Source of the DNA: Bradyrhizobium sp. AZCC 2176
GTDB lineage: Bacteria > Pseudomonadota > Alphaproteobacteria > Rhizobiales > Xanthobacteraceae
Length of the DNA: 64,000 nucleotides
Assembly (NCBI RefSeq): GCF_036924645.1
Contig: NZ_JAZHRX010000001.1
Coordinates: forward strand, 5,049,501 to 5,113,500
Direction of reading: 5' to 3'
The notes under the pieces are model-generated. The model made no database searches. It was not told the DNA's origin and saw nothing but the letters and a program-made list of their open reading frames with translations. How positions within the stretch are numbered: the first letter of the stretch is position 1; each line of letters starts with the position of its first letter. A program made the position numbers and the translations under genes. Shown here in pieces: positions 36,784 through 45,970 of this stretch.

Positions 36784-38868
36784 ATGCGTGTGGGAGCCGA
36801 AGTGCGGCTTGCCGTCGATATCGGAGGCACGTTCACGGATATCGTCTTGGACGTGGGCCAGGATCGCAGGACGCGCAAGGTGCTGACGACGCCCGCGCGA
36901 CCGGAGCAAGCGGTGCTGGACGGGATGCGTCTCATTCTGGCGGACGCGCGCGCCCACGTATGCGATATCGACGTCTTCATTCACGGCACGACGCTTGCGA
37001 CCAACGCCATCATCGAACGCCGCGGCGCGAAGACAGCGCTTGTCGGGACGCAAGGCTTCCGCGACGTACTCGATATCGGTACCGAGAGCCGCTACGATCA
37101 ATACGACCTTGCAATCGACAAGCCGAAACCGCTGGCGCCGCGCGCCCTGCGTTTCACGGTCCCCGAGCGCATCGACGCGCAGGGCGCCGTGCGGTTGCCG
37201 CTCGACGAAACCGCCGTGCGAGCCCTCGTGCCCGAGCTACGCGCGCAGAATGTCGAAAGCGTCGCCTTCGCCTTCCTCCACTCCTATGCCAATCCCGAGC
37301 ATGAACGGCGCGCTGCCGCGATCCTGAAAGAGGAAATGCCGGGCATCTGGGTAACGCTGTCGTCGGCGGTGTGCCCTGAAATCCGCGAATACGAGCGGAC
37401 CTCGACTGCGGTGGCCAATGCCTATGTGCAGCCGTTGATCGATGGCTATCTCGCGCGCATGGCCGAGGGGCTGCAGGCCGAGCAGTTTCGCGGCGCCATC
37501 TATCTCGTGACCTCGGGCGGCGGTGTCACCTCGATCGAAACGGCGCGGCGCTTTCCGGTGCGCCTGGTCGAATCGGGGCCGGCAGGCGGCGCGATTTTTG
37601 CGGCGCAGATCGCGGCGCGCCTCGGCGAGAGCAGGGTGCTGTCCTTCGACATGGGTGGCACCACCGCGAAGATCTGCCTGATTGAAAAGTACCAGCCCGA
37701 AACCTCGCGTGTGTTCGAGGTCGATCGCGCCGCCCGTTTCCTGAAAGGGTCCGGCCTGCCGGTGCGCATTCCCGTGATCGAGATGGTTGAGATCGGCGCC
37801 GGGGGCGGCTCGATCGCGCAGGTCGACACTCTGAAGCGCGTTACGGTCGGCCCCGAGAGCGCGTCATCCGAGCCGGGGCCGGCCTGCTACGGCCGCGGCG
37901 GTCAACGCCCCGCCGTGACGGATGCGGATGTCGCGCTAGGCAAGATCGATCCCGACGCATTTGCAGGCGGGACGATCAAGCTTGACCCCGAACTGTCTAA
38001 ACAGGCCTTATTGCGCGCCATTGGCGAACCGCTGGGACTGTCGGCGGAAACTTCGGCCTACGCCGTGCATGAGGTCGTGTGCGAGAGCATGGCGAGCGCC
38101 GCCCGTGTGCATGCGGTCGAGCGCGGCGCCGTCGTTGGCCAGCACACCCTGATCGCCTTTGGTGGCGCTGCGCCGCTGCATGCGGCCCGCGTCGCCGAGA
38201 AGATCGGCGTCTCGCGCGTGATCGTACCGTCCAATGCCGGCGTCGGCTCGGCCGTCGGATTTCTTGCGGCGCCCATCGCCTATGAGCTGGTGCGCAGCCG
38301 TCATGCCAGGCTCGATGCGTTCGATGTTACAGCCGTATCCGACCTGCTGGATGAGATGGTGACCGAAGCGCGCGCCCTGGTCGAGCCCGGCGCCGCCGGT
38401 GCGCCAGTGCGCGAACGACGCGCCGCCTTCATGCGGTATGTCGGGCAGGGACACGAGATCACGGTCGAGCTGCCGAACCGGCGGTTGACGGCCGCGGATC
38501 TTGCAGGCCTGCGCCAGGCCTTCGAGACGGATTATGCGGCCTTGTTCGAGCGGTCGATTCCGGGAGCTGCGATCGAGGTGCTAAGCTGGTCGGTGCTCGC
38601 GACCACCGAGCCGCGCAATCCGTCGCGCGTTGCGGAGGTGACGCGCAAGCCGGCCGGAAAAGCCGCGGGCAGCCGCAAGTTTTTCGATGGCCGCGCGGGG
38701 AAGGTCGTCGAGATTCCGCTATATCACCGCGACCAGATGGCGCCAGGGGCGACCATCGCGGGACCCGCTGTGATCGCGGAAGACGAGACATCGACATTCG
38801 TCTCGACGAGCTTCGACGCCCATATCGACGGTGCTGGCAGCATCGTCATGGAACGGAAGGCGGCATGA
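36784..38868 (+). CDS. hyuA: Hydantoinase/oxoprolinase subunit A (ATP-dependent N-methylhydantoinase type)
   Basis: A 694-residue protein with the ASKHA-type ATP-binding motif D-I-G-G-T-F-T-D at residues 12-19 and the HyuA hallmarks G-T-T-L-A-T-N-A, V-E-S-G-P-A-G-G and D-M-G-G-T-T-A-K. The family hydrolyses N-methylhydantoin, hydantoins or 5-oxoproline with ATP, as a complex with HyuB; related proteins carboxylate acetone or acetophenone. GGAG lies 8 bases before ATG 36784. It forms an operon with hyuB and a TRAP transporter. It is chemically unrelated to the metal-dependent hydantoinase at 26.6 kb. The true substrate is uncertain. Confidence 0.92.
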   Translation: MRVGAEVRLAVDIGGTFTDIVLDVGQDRRTRKVLTTPARPEQAVLDGMRLILADARAHVCDIDVFIHGTTLATNAIIERRGAKTALVGTQGFRDVLDIGTESRYDQYDLAIDKPKPLAPRALRFTVPERIDAQGAVRLPLDETAVRALVPELRAQNVESVAFAFLHSYANPEHERRAAAILKEEMPGIWVTLSSAVCPEIREYERTSTAVANAYVQPLIDGYLARMAEGLQAEQFRGAIYLVTSGGGVTSIETARRFPVRLVESGPAGGAIFAAQIAARLGESRVLSFDMGGTTAKICLIEKYQPETSRVFEVDRAARFLKGSGLPVRIPVIEMVEIGAGGGSIAQVDTLKRVTVGPESASSEPGPACYGRGGQRPAVTDADVALGKIDPDAFAGGTIKLDPELSKQALLRAIGEPLGLSAETSAYAVHEVVCESMASAARVHAVERGAVVGQHTLIAFGGAAPLHAARVAEKIGVSRVIVPSNAGVGSAVGFLAAPIAYELVRSRHARLDAFDVTAVSDLLDEMVTEARALVEPGAAGAPVRERRAAFMRYVGQGHEITVELPNRRLTAADLAGLRQAFETDYAALFERSIPGAAIEVLSWSVLATTEPRNPSRVAEVTRKPAGKAAGSRKFFDGRAGKVVEIPLYHRDQMAPGATIAGPAVIAEDETSTFVSTSFDAHIDGAGSIVMERKAA

Positions 38869-40529
38869 CCATGAATGAGTCTAGCGGCGCGAGCCTGATC
38901 GATCTGCAGATCATGTGGCACCGGCTGATCGCCGTGGTCGAAGAGCAGGCGCAGGTCCTGCTGCGTACGGCGTTCAGCCCGATCGTGCGCGAATGTGGCG
39001 ACCTCTCGGCCGGTGTGTTCGACCTCAAGGGGCGTATGTTGGCGCAGGCGGTGACGGGTACGCCGGGCCACGTCAATTCCATGGCCGAATCGGTCAAGCA
39101 TTTCATCGCGCATTTCCCGATCGAGACGACGAAGCCGGGCGACGCCTACATCACCAACGATCCCTGGATGGGGACCGGCCATCTCAACGATTTCGTCGTC
39201 ACCACGCCCTGCTTCAAGGACGGCAAGGTGGTCGCGCTGTTTTCCTGCACCAGCCATTTGATGGATATCGGCGGTATCGGTTTCGGGCCTGACGCCACCG
39301 ACGTCTTCATGGAGGGGCTCTACATCCCGATGCTGAAGCTGATCGATCAGGGCGCCGTCAATGAAACATTGATGGCGATGATCCGCAGCAACACGCGTCT
39401 GCCGATCGACACCGAGGGCGACACCTATTCGTTGGCCGGCTGCAACGATGTCGGCTGCCAGCGCCTTGTCGAGATGATGCGCGAATTCGAGATCTCTTCG
39501 CTCGATGCGCTCGGCGATTTCATCTGTGACCGCTCGCGGGAAGCGGTGCTCGCCGAGATCGCCAAGCTGCCGAAGGGCGTCTGGCGCAACAACATGGTCG
39601 TCGATGGCTATGATGCACCGGTCACGCTCGCCGCGACACTGACGATCTCGGAAGAGGGCATTCACGTCGACTTCGACGGTACCTCGGGCGCCTCGAAGTT
39701 CGGCATCAATGTGCCGCTTTCCTACACCACTGCTTACACCGTGTTCGGCCTCGGCTGTGTGGTGGCCTCGCAGATCCCGAACAATGCGGGGTCGCTCTCG
39801 CTTCTGACTGTCGCGGCACCCGAGGGCTCGATCCTTAATGCACCGAAACCGGCGCCGGTGGCGTCGCGTCATGTCATCGGCCAGATGCTGCCCGACGTGG
39901 TGTTCGGCTGCCTCCGTCAGATCATTCCCGAGCGGGTGCCGGCCGAAGGCACGTCCTGCCTGTGGAATCTCAATGTACGCGGACAGACGCGCAGCGGCGC
40001 CGGCGGCAATTACGGATTCTCGATGGCAGTGACGAGCAACGGCGGTACCGGCGCGCGCTTTGCCAAGGATGGATTATCGGCCACGGCCTATCCCAGCGGT
40101 GTACGCGGCACGCCGGTCGAGATCGCGGAGACGCAGACGCCGTTGATCTTCTGGCGGAAGGAGCTGCGTCCGGATTCGGGTGGCGCCGGCCGCACGCGCG
40201 GAGGTCTCGGCCAGATCATCGAAGTCGGCAGCGGCGTCGATGCTCCGTTCGACATTCTGGCAGCCTTCGACCGTATAGATCATCCGCCCCGCGGCCGTGA
40301 TGGCGGCTGTGACGGCGAAGCCGGCTATCTCGGACTTAAGTCGGGGCAGAAGCTGCGCGGCAAGGGCTTTCAGACCGTGCCGCCGGACGATCGGCTGGTG
40401 GTGATGACGCCAGGCGGCGCCGGGATCGGCGACCCCGGGGAGCGCGCGCCGGAAAGCGTGCGCGATGACATCGAAAGCGGCCTGGTGTCGAACGAGAATG
40501 CGGTTGCGGTTTACGGTTTCGCGGGCTGA
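38865..40529 (+). CDS. hyuB: Hydantoinase/oxoprolinase subunit B
   Basis: A 554-residue HyuB-family protein with typical blocks: E-C-G-D-L-S-A-G-V-F-D near residue 44, G-T-P-G-H-V-N-S-M, N-D-P-W-M-G-T-G-H-L-N-D near residue 97, and G-G-A-G-I-G-D-P near the C-terminus. The ATG overlaps the hyuA stop by ATGA, as expected for subunits of one complex. It provides the hydrolytic half of the ATP-dependent amidohydrolase. It is followed after 49 bases by the TRAP binding protein. Confidence 0.93.
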   Translation: MTMNESSGASLIDLQIMWHRLIAVVEEQAQVLLRTAFSPIVRECGDLSAGVFDLKGRMLAQAVTGTPGHVNSMAESVKHFIAHFPIETTKPGDAYITNDPWMGTGHLNDFVVTTPCFKDGKVVALFSCTSHLMDIGGIGFGPDATDVFMEGLYIPMLKLIDQGAVNETLMAMIRSNTRLPIDTEGDTYSLAGCNDVGCQRLVEMMREFEISSLDALGDFICDRSREAVLAEIAKLPKGVWRNNMVVDGYDAPVTLAATLTISEEGIHVDFDGTSGASKFGINVPLSYTTAYTVFGLGCVVASQIPNNAGSLSLLTVAAPEGSILNAPKPAPVASRHVIGQMLPDVVFGCLRQIIPERVPAEGTSCLWNLNVRGQTRSGAGGNYGFSMAVTSNGGTGARFAKDGLSATAYPSGVRGTPVEIAETQTPLIFWRKELRPDSGGAGRTRGGLGQIIEVGSGVDAPFDILAAFDRIDHPPRGRDGGCDGEAGYLGLKSGQKLRGKGFQTVPPDDRLVVMTPGGAGIGDPGERAPESVRDDIESGLVSNENAVAVYGFAG

Positions 40530-40578
40530 CGCGTCCGGCGGTGGCATGTGTTTCGATTTCAACAAAAGGAGAGGGCGT

Positions 40579-41577
40579 ATGATTACGCGACGGACTTTCA
40601 CAGCGGGAGCAGCGACGATGCTCGCCGCCGGCCATCTCTCGACGCGCGCCATGGCGGCAACGGCGAGCTGGGACTTGTCGACGGTGTGGCCCGACGGCAA
40701 TTTCCACACCCACAACGCCATGGCTTTCGCCGATGCGGTCAAGAAGCAGACCGATGGCGGCGTCAACATCACGGTGAAGGCCGGCGGCCAGCTCGGCTTC
40801 AAGGGCCCTGAGCATCTGCGCGCCGTGCGCGATGGTCTGGTTCCACTCGCCGACGTGCTCAACATCCAGCAGGTTGGCGACGAGCCCTTCATGGGCGTCG
40901 AAAGCATTCCGTTTCTCGCCGTCTCCATGGACGAGCTGAAGATCCTGCACAAATATGTGCGGCCCGAATACGACAAAATCGCCGCGCGCAACAACCAGAA
41001 GATTCTCTATATCGTGCCATGGCCGACGCAATATCTTCACCTCAAGGTGAAAGTGGCGGGCGTCGATGGGCTGAAGAACATCAAGATCCGCGTGCCCGAC
41101 AAAAACGCCGTCGACATGCTGAACGCGGTCGGCATGGCGCCGGTCATGATTCCCTGGGGCGAGACGATACCGGCGCTGGCGTCCGGCGCGGTCGCCGGGG
41201 TTTCGACCTCGGCGGTGTCCGGTGTCGACGGCAAGTTCTGGGAGTTCATGAAGTACATCTATCCGACCAACCATGTCTGGTCGTCGCAGATGCTGACCGT
41301 CAATCTCGATTCCTGGAAGGCGTTGAGCGCGGATCAGCAGAAGCTGGTCGCCGACATCGCCGCGAAGATGGAGCCGGATTTTTGGGCGAATTCGCTCAAG
41401 GCCGACGTCGATAGCCTCAATCGCCTCAAGGACGGCGGCATGGAGGTGGTGTCGGTATCGGATGCGATGATGACGGATATCCGCGCCCGGACCGCGCCGC
41501 TGCTCGAGGCGTTCCTCAAGCGTGTGCCGGCTGCGGACAAGCCGGTGCGGGCCTATCTCGCTGAAATCAAGCGGTAG
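40579..41577 (+). CDS. TRAP transporter solute-binding protein, DctP family
   Basis: A 332-residue periplasmic binding protein with a Tat-like signal (M-I-T-R-R-T-F-T-A-G, cleavage after A-M-A-A). The family arginine region is seen in N-I-K-I-R-V-P-D near residue 170, where the conserved Arg usually binds a carboxylate. AGGAGAGGG lies just before ATG 40579. With the two membrane genes that follow it forms a complete TRAP uptake system, downstream of hyuAB. It probably brings in an organic acid that is a substrate or product analogue of that enzyme. Confidence 0.93.
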   Translation: MITRRTFTAGAATMLAAGHLSTRAMAATASWDLSTVWPDGNFHTHNAMAFADAVKKQTDGGVNITVKAGGQLGFKGPEHLRAVRDGLVPLADVLNIQQVGDEPFMGVESIPFLAVSMDELKILHKYVRPEYDKIAARNNQKILYIVPWPTQYLHLKVKVAGVDGLKNIKIRVPDKNAVDMLNAVGMAPVMIPWGETIPALASGAVAGVSTSAVSGVDGKFWEFMKYIYPTNHVWSSQMLTVNLDSWKALSADQQKLVADIAAKMEPDFWANSLKADVDSLNRLKDGGMEVVSVSDAMMTDIRARTAPLLEAFLKRVPAADKPVRAYLAEIKR

Positions 41578-41586
41578 GAGCGTGGC

Positions 41587-42180
41587 GTGGTGAGCGTCCT
41601 GCCTGCTCCCCCGGAAAGCCTCAACGCAGCGGCGCCGGTGCCGTTGCGCATCCTGCTCGACGCGATCGACCGGCTAGGCCGGCTCGACGGCTGGATCGGC
41701 GGCGGCTGCCTGCTGACACTGACGCTGTTGATGCTTGCCGAGGTCGCGACGCGTTTGCTGTCGAACCTCCTGCCGCTCTTTCCTCCGAGCATCTCGATCG
41801 CCTGGGAGTATTCCTCCTATCTGATGGCAGCCTCGTTCACCTTCGGCGCTGCCATGACGCTGCGTGTCGGCGGCCATATCCGTGTCGTGCTGCTGCTGAA
41901 GAATGTACCGGCGCCGGTCCGGCGTGCGCTTGAGATGCTCTCGGCGTTCGCCGGCTTCGTCTTCATGGCGTTCCTGACCTGGGCGATGGCCAAGTTCGCC
42001 TGGGGATCCTTTACGCGCGGGCAGCTATCGACCGCAAGCGACACGCCGCTGTGGTTTCCGCAAGCCGTCGTCACCTTCGGGATGCTGCTGCTGACGCTGC
42101 AATTCCTGGCGCGCGCCATTCAGGCGGCGCTCGGGCTGCCGCTCGAAGATCATCGCATGAAGGCGTCGCCCGTGGAATGA
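41587..42180 (+). CDS. TRAP transporter small permease, DctQ family
   Basis: A 197-residue membrane protein with four predicted transmembrane helices (around residues 32-52, 68-90, 105-128 and 152-172), the DctQ topology. The start is GTG at 41587, or GTG at 41590, with TAGGAG 6-9 bases upstream. It lies 9 bases after the binding protein and 55 bases before the large permease. Confidence 0.9.
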   Translation: MVSVLPAPPESLNAAAPVPLRILLDAIDRLGRLDGWIGGGCLLTLTLLMLAEVATRLLSNLLPLFPPSISIAWEYSSYLMAASFTFGAAMTLRVGGHIRVVLLLKNVPAPVRRALEMLSAFAGFVFMAFLTWAMAKFAWGSFTRGQLSTASDTPLWFPQAVVTFGMLLLTLQFLARAIQAALGLPLEDHRMKASPVE

Positions 42181-42235
42181 CCACGCGCGCAACAAAGGCC
42201 AGCGCCGCCGCTCCCGTCGTCGGAAAGCACGTTCC

Positions 42236-43540
42236 ATGACCATCGAAGTTATCAGCCTGTTCGTCATTCTGTTCGCACTGCTGGCGGGAGGCCTCTGGAT
42301 CGGGCTGACCCTCGCGTTCACCGCGACCTTGCTGCTTGCGATGTTCCGGTCGATCCCGCTCGACAAGCTGCTTCCGCAATACGCCTGGAACATCCTGACC
42401 ACGCAGGAGCTGTTGGCTCTGCCGCTGTTTATCCTGATGGGCGAGCTGTTGTTCCGCACCCGGTTATCGCGATCGCTGTTTCAGGGGCTGGCGCCGTGGG
42501 CCGGACTGCTGCCAGGACGTCTGCTGCACGTGAACGTGATCGGCTGCACGATCTTCGCGGCGATCTCGGGTTCGTCGGCGGCGACGACGCAAGTGATTGG
42601 CCGCATGTCGCTCAACGAACTGCTGCGCCGGGGTTATTCCAGGGATATCGCGATCGGCTCGCTCGCAGGCGCTGGCACACTCGGCTTTCTGATTCCGCCG
42701 TCGAACATCATGATCATCTATGGCGTGCTCGGCGACGTCTCGATCCTGAAGCTGTTCACTGCCGGAGTCCTGCCGGGCCTGTTGCTGGCGGGGACTTTCA
42801 TGGCCTGGGTGATGCTGCACACCACCCTGAACCGCACGCTGGTGCCCGAGGCGGAGGCGAAGCTCGCGCTGGTCCCCTGGCGCGAGCGCTTCGCCGCCCT
42901 GAAGGACCTTGCACCGGCTTTATTTCTGATCGCATGCGTGCTCGGGTCGATGTATGGCGGCCTTGCGACGCCGTCGGAGGCGGCAGCGGTCGGCGTGCTC
43001 GGCGCGGCGCTGGTCGCCTGGGGCCAGGGATCGCTGTCGCAGCAGGTGATGCGCGATGTGGTGATCGGGTCGGTGATCACCTGCTCGATGATCGCACTGA
43101 TCGTGCTCGGCGCTTCGATCCTCGGAAACGCCGCGGCGTTCCTCGGCATTCCGCAATCCGTAGCCGCGTTTGTGAAAGGCCTTGGCCTGTCGCCCTTCAT
43201 GCTGATCGTCGTGCTGATCGGCTTCTACCTTGTCCTCGGTTGTTTCCTCGATGGCTTTTCGATGATCGTGATGACGCTACCGATCGTGCTGCCGATCGTG
43301 AAGGCCGCGGGCTTCGATGACATCTGGTTCGGAGTCTTCCTCGTGCTTGCCGTCGAGATGGCGCAGATCACGCCGCCGGTCGGCTTCAACCTGTTCGTTA
43401 TCCAGGGCCTGACGGATGACGGGCTCGGCTATATCGCGCGCGTGACCTTACCTTACCTGACCATTATGGTCGGCTTCGTGCTGCTGCTGACCCTTTTTCC
43501 GAGCATCGTCACGATCCTGCCCAGACTTCTCTACGGATAG
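42236..43540 (+). CDS. TRAP transporter large permease, DctM family
   Basis: A 434-residue integral membrane protein with about 12 hydrophobic helices and the DctM signatures G-S-S-A-A-T-T near residue 118, F-L-I-P-P-S-N and I-T-P-P-V-G-F-N-L-F near residue 380. It is the ion-coupled transport subunit. It ends the hyuAB-dctPQM operon, 90 bases from the convergent LysR gene. Confidence 0.94.
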   Translation: MTIEVISLFVILFALLAGGLWIGLTLAFTATLLLAMFRSIPLDKLLPQYAWNILTTQELLALPLFILMGELLFRTRLSRSLFQGLAPWAGLLPGRLLHVNVIGCTIFAAISGSSAATTQVIGRMSLNELLRRGYSRDIAIGSLAGAGTLGFLIPPSNIMIIYGVLGDVSILKLFTAGVLPGLLLAGTFMAWVMLHTTLNRTLVPEAEAKLALVPWRERFAALKDLAPALFLIACVLGSMYGGLATPSEAAAVGVLGAALVAWGQGSLSQQVMRDVVIGSVITCSMIALIVLGASILGNAAAFLGIPQSVAAFVKGLGLSPFMLIVVLIGFYLVLGCFLDGFSMIVMTLPIVLPIVKAAGFDDIWFGVFLVLAVEMAQITPPVGFNLFVIQGLTDDGLGYIARVTLPYLTIMVGFVLLLTLFPSIVTILPRLLYG

Positions 43541-43571
43541 GCCGCTCTCACGCTGTGGAAGACTACTGCGA

Positions 43572-43587
43572 CGTCGCCGGCGCGACG
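43572..43587. terminator. Short hairpin between convergent TRAP and LysR genes
   Basis: CGTCGC, loop CGGC and GCGACG form a perfect 6-bp GC-rich stem in the 90-base convergent gap. There is no U-tract, so it is only a possible terminator for either side. Confidence 0.3.
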
Positions 43588-43630
43588 CGGCCGCCTTCAG
43601 AACCGAGTGGCGTTCGGCATCGCGCCGCCA

Positions 43631-44548
43631 TCAGTGTTGACCGACGGGCAGCCCATTCAGTTCGTCAAGCGCCTGCCGCATGACCTCCACCAAATCCAGG
43701 GCCACAGGCGATGGACTGCGCTGCGGTGGAAAGACGGCGGCGAACTCGAAATCGATCCGCGGCAGGAAATGGCGCGCGACGACGCCTCGGCTCGCGAACT
43801 CCTGCGCCGTGAAGGGGTCGCAGATTGCAACCCCAAGCCCGGACGACACCAGCCCGCACATGATCTCCGACAGGCTGGTCTCGACCCGCAGGACGCGACG
43901 AACGTCATCGCGGTTGAAGGCCTGATCGATCAGATGACGGCCGGTCGATCCCGCCGTCAGCGACACGAAAGTCTCGCCCTCGAAATCGCGCGGCGCGAGT
44001 ACAGCCTTGGCCGCCAATCGATGGCCGGCCGGCAAGATCGCAACGCGCGCGGGCGCCGGCAGCCGGACGCAGGGCAGGCCGGAATGGGCAATCGGCACCT
44101 CGGCAAAACCGATGTCGCACTGGTGGTTCAAAACCCAGTCGATCACGATCGGCGAGATGACGCCAAAAAAAGACAGATTCAGGTTCGGTCGGTCTTTCAG
44201 GAATCCACCCGCCAGCCGCGGCAGATAGCCGTTGGACAGCGCCGGCAGTGCTGCGATCCGCAGCGTACCGGTCCGGCGGCTGCGGATTTCTTCGGCGGCC
44301 GTGGTGATGCGTTCAAGTCCGATGAAGGACCGCTCGACTTCCATGTAGAGCGCTGTTGCGGATGCCGTCGGCACAAGGCCGCTGCCGCGTCTCTCGAACA
44401 GCTCCATCTTCAACAGTGCCTGAAAATCCCGCAACAGCCGGCTTACGGCGGGCTGAGTCACAGTCATCAGCTTTGCCGCCTCCGTCACGCTGCCTGTCAG
44501 CATCATCGCGCGGAAGGCTTCGACCTGCCGCGAATTGATCCGAGCCAT
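43631..44548 (-). CDS. LysR family regulator, NocR/OccR (opine catabolism) type
   Basis: A 305-residue LysR regulator. The N-terminal helix-turn-helix (residues 5-62: S-R-Q-V-E-A-F-R-A-M, S-V-T-E-A-A-K-L and T-Q-P-A-V-S-R-L) resembles the opine regulators NocR and OccR, followed by a periplasmic-binding-like effector domain. The ATG at 44548 has GGGAG just upstream; an ATG seven codons earlier is less likely. It is divergent, across 289 bases, from a polyamine/opine-type ABC transporter and oxidase operon, the arrangement of nopaline/octopine regulators. It most probably senses the transported amino-acid derivative. The 44549-44837 gap also has a 7-bp hairpin at 44644-44666 but no clear operator. 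Confidence 0.9.
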   Translation of the reverse strand: MARINSRQVEAFRAMMLTGSVTEAAKLMTVTQPAVSRLLRDFQALLKMELFERRGSGLVPTASATALYMEVERSFIGLERITTAAEEIRSRRTGTLRIAALPALSNGYLPRLAGGFLKDRPNLNLSFFGVISPIVIDWVLNHQCDIGFAEVPIAHSGLPCVRLPAPARVAILPAGHRLAAKAVLAPRDFEGETFVSLTAGSTGRHLIDQAFNRDDVRRVLRVETSLSEIMCGLVSSGLGVAICDPFTAQEFASRGVVARHFLPRIDFEFAAVFPPQRSPSPVALDLVEVMRQALDELNGLPVGQH

Positions 44549-44837
44549 GCCTGCTCCCATCCATAACATTTCGGCATGTAGTAGGTGCCATTATTCATTG
44601 GACGGCGAAAGCTCGGATTGCGATCTTTTTCATCAAGACCGAGCGCCGCCAATTTTTTGGGCGGCGACGGATCGAAGCAAGCCGGCGAAGCCGAAAACCT
44701 CCGGTGCGGATCCGATACGTCGTACCGTGATACCGATGAACAGGGTGCAAAGTGCCCCATTCGCGGGAGGGCTGAGCCGATCAAATGAGGATGTGCTCCG
44801 GGTGCCACCTCGCAATCGGTGTTGGAGATCGATCTAT

Positions 44838-45872
44838 ATGAAGCATCTCTTCCTTGTGACAGCCGTCAGCATCGCGACGTTGGCCTCAGCCCCGTCGGCG
44901 GTTTTTGCGCAACAGAAGACGCTATACGTCGCGGGGTACGGCGGCTCCTTCGAGAAGACGATCCGCGACGAGGTGATCCCGGCCTTTGAGCAGGCCAACG
45001 GCGTCAAGATCGAATATGTCGCCGGAAATTCGACAGACACGCTTGCCAAGTTGCAGGCCCAGAAAGGTAACCAGCAGATCGACGTGGCTATCGTCGACGA
45101 CGGCCCGATGTACCAGGCGATCCAGCTCGGCTTCTGCGGCAAGATCGATGGTCTGCCTGCCGATCTCTACGAGGCAGCGCGCTTCAAGGACGACCGCGCG
45201 GTTGGCATTGGTCTGGTGGCAACCGGTTTGATGTACAACACCAAAATCTTCGCGGAGAAGGGCTGGGCGCCGCCCACTTCCTGGAACGATCTCAAGGATC
45301 CGAAGTACCAGAAGCAACTGGTCATTCCGCCGATCAACAACACCTACGGCCTGCACGCGTTACTGATGCATGCCAGGATGAACGGTGGCAGCGAGGCCAA
45401 CGTTGATGCAGGCTTCAAGATCTTCAAGGCCGAAATCAATCCCAATGTCCTGGCCTATGAGCCTTCGCCGGGCAAGATGACCGAGCTGTTCCAGTCCGGC
45501 CAGGCCGTGCTGGCGGTGTGGGGTACGGGCCGCGTCCAGAGCTTCGCCAATACCGGCTTTCCCGTCGACTTCGTTTATCCGAAGGAGGGTGCGGCTACGC
45601 TCGTGACGACCGCCTGTCCAATCGCCAAGCCCAACGCATCGCCGCTCGCCTCGGCATTCGTCAAGACACTGCTCGAGCCGAAAACACAGCTCGTGATGCT
45701 GAAGGACTACGGCTATGGCCCGGTGCTGAAGTCCGTCGTGGTGCCGCCGGAACTCGGCAAGATGGCTCCGATCGGCGAGCGCGCGGCGAAGCTTTATACG
45801 CCCGACTGGACCATCATCAACGACAAGCGCGAGGAATGGACCAAGCGGTGGAATCGGGAGGTCGAGCGCTGA
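44838..45872 (+). CDS. ABC transporter substrate-binding protein, spermidine/putrescine (PotD) type
   Basis: A 344-residue family 1 binding protein with a Sec signal (M-K-H-L-F-L, cleavage after V-F-A-Q). The mature protein opens with L-Y-V-A-G-Y-G-G-S-F-E-K, typical of the polyamine/opine/phosphonate subgroup. GGAGA lies 9 bases before ATG 44838. It heads the ABC system 44838-48722 whose downstream genes encode amino-acid oxidases. A small amine, opine or N-substituted amino acid is therefore the likely ligand. Confidence 0.92.
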   Translation: MKHLFLVTAVSIATLASAPSAVFAQQKTLYVAGYGGSFEKTIRDEVIPAFEQANGVKIEYVAGNSTDTLAKLQAQKGNQQIDVAIVDDGPMYQAIQLGFCGKIDGLPADLYEAARFKDDRAVGIGLVATGLMYNTKIFAEKGWAPPTSWNDLKDPKYQKQLVIPPINNTYGLHALLMHARMNGGSEANVDAGFKIFKAEINPNVLAYEPSPGKMTELFQSGQAVLAVWGTGRVQSFANTGFPVDFVYPKEGAATLVTTACPIAKPNASPLASAFVKTLLEPKTQLVMLKDYGYGPVLKSVVVPPELGKMAPIGERAAKLYTPDWTIINDKREEWTKRWNREVER

Positions 45873-45970
45873 GCTGAGGCTCAGCGCCGCCGGCCCGGAT
45901 TTGGCGATAGCCCGCGCGACGCCACAGGCCTCCATCGACCTCCGCTACAGCAGCATCCGAAAGTACATCC

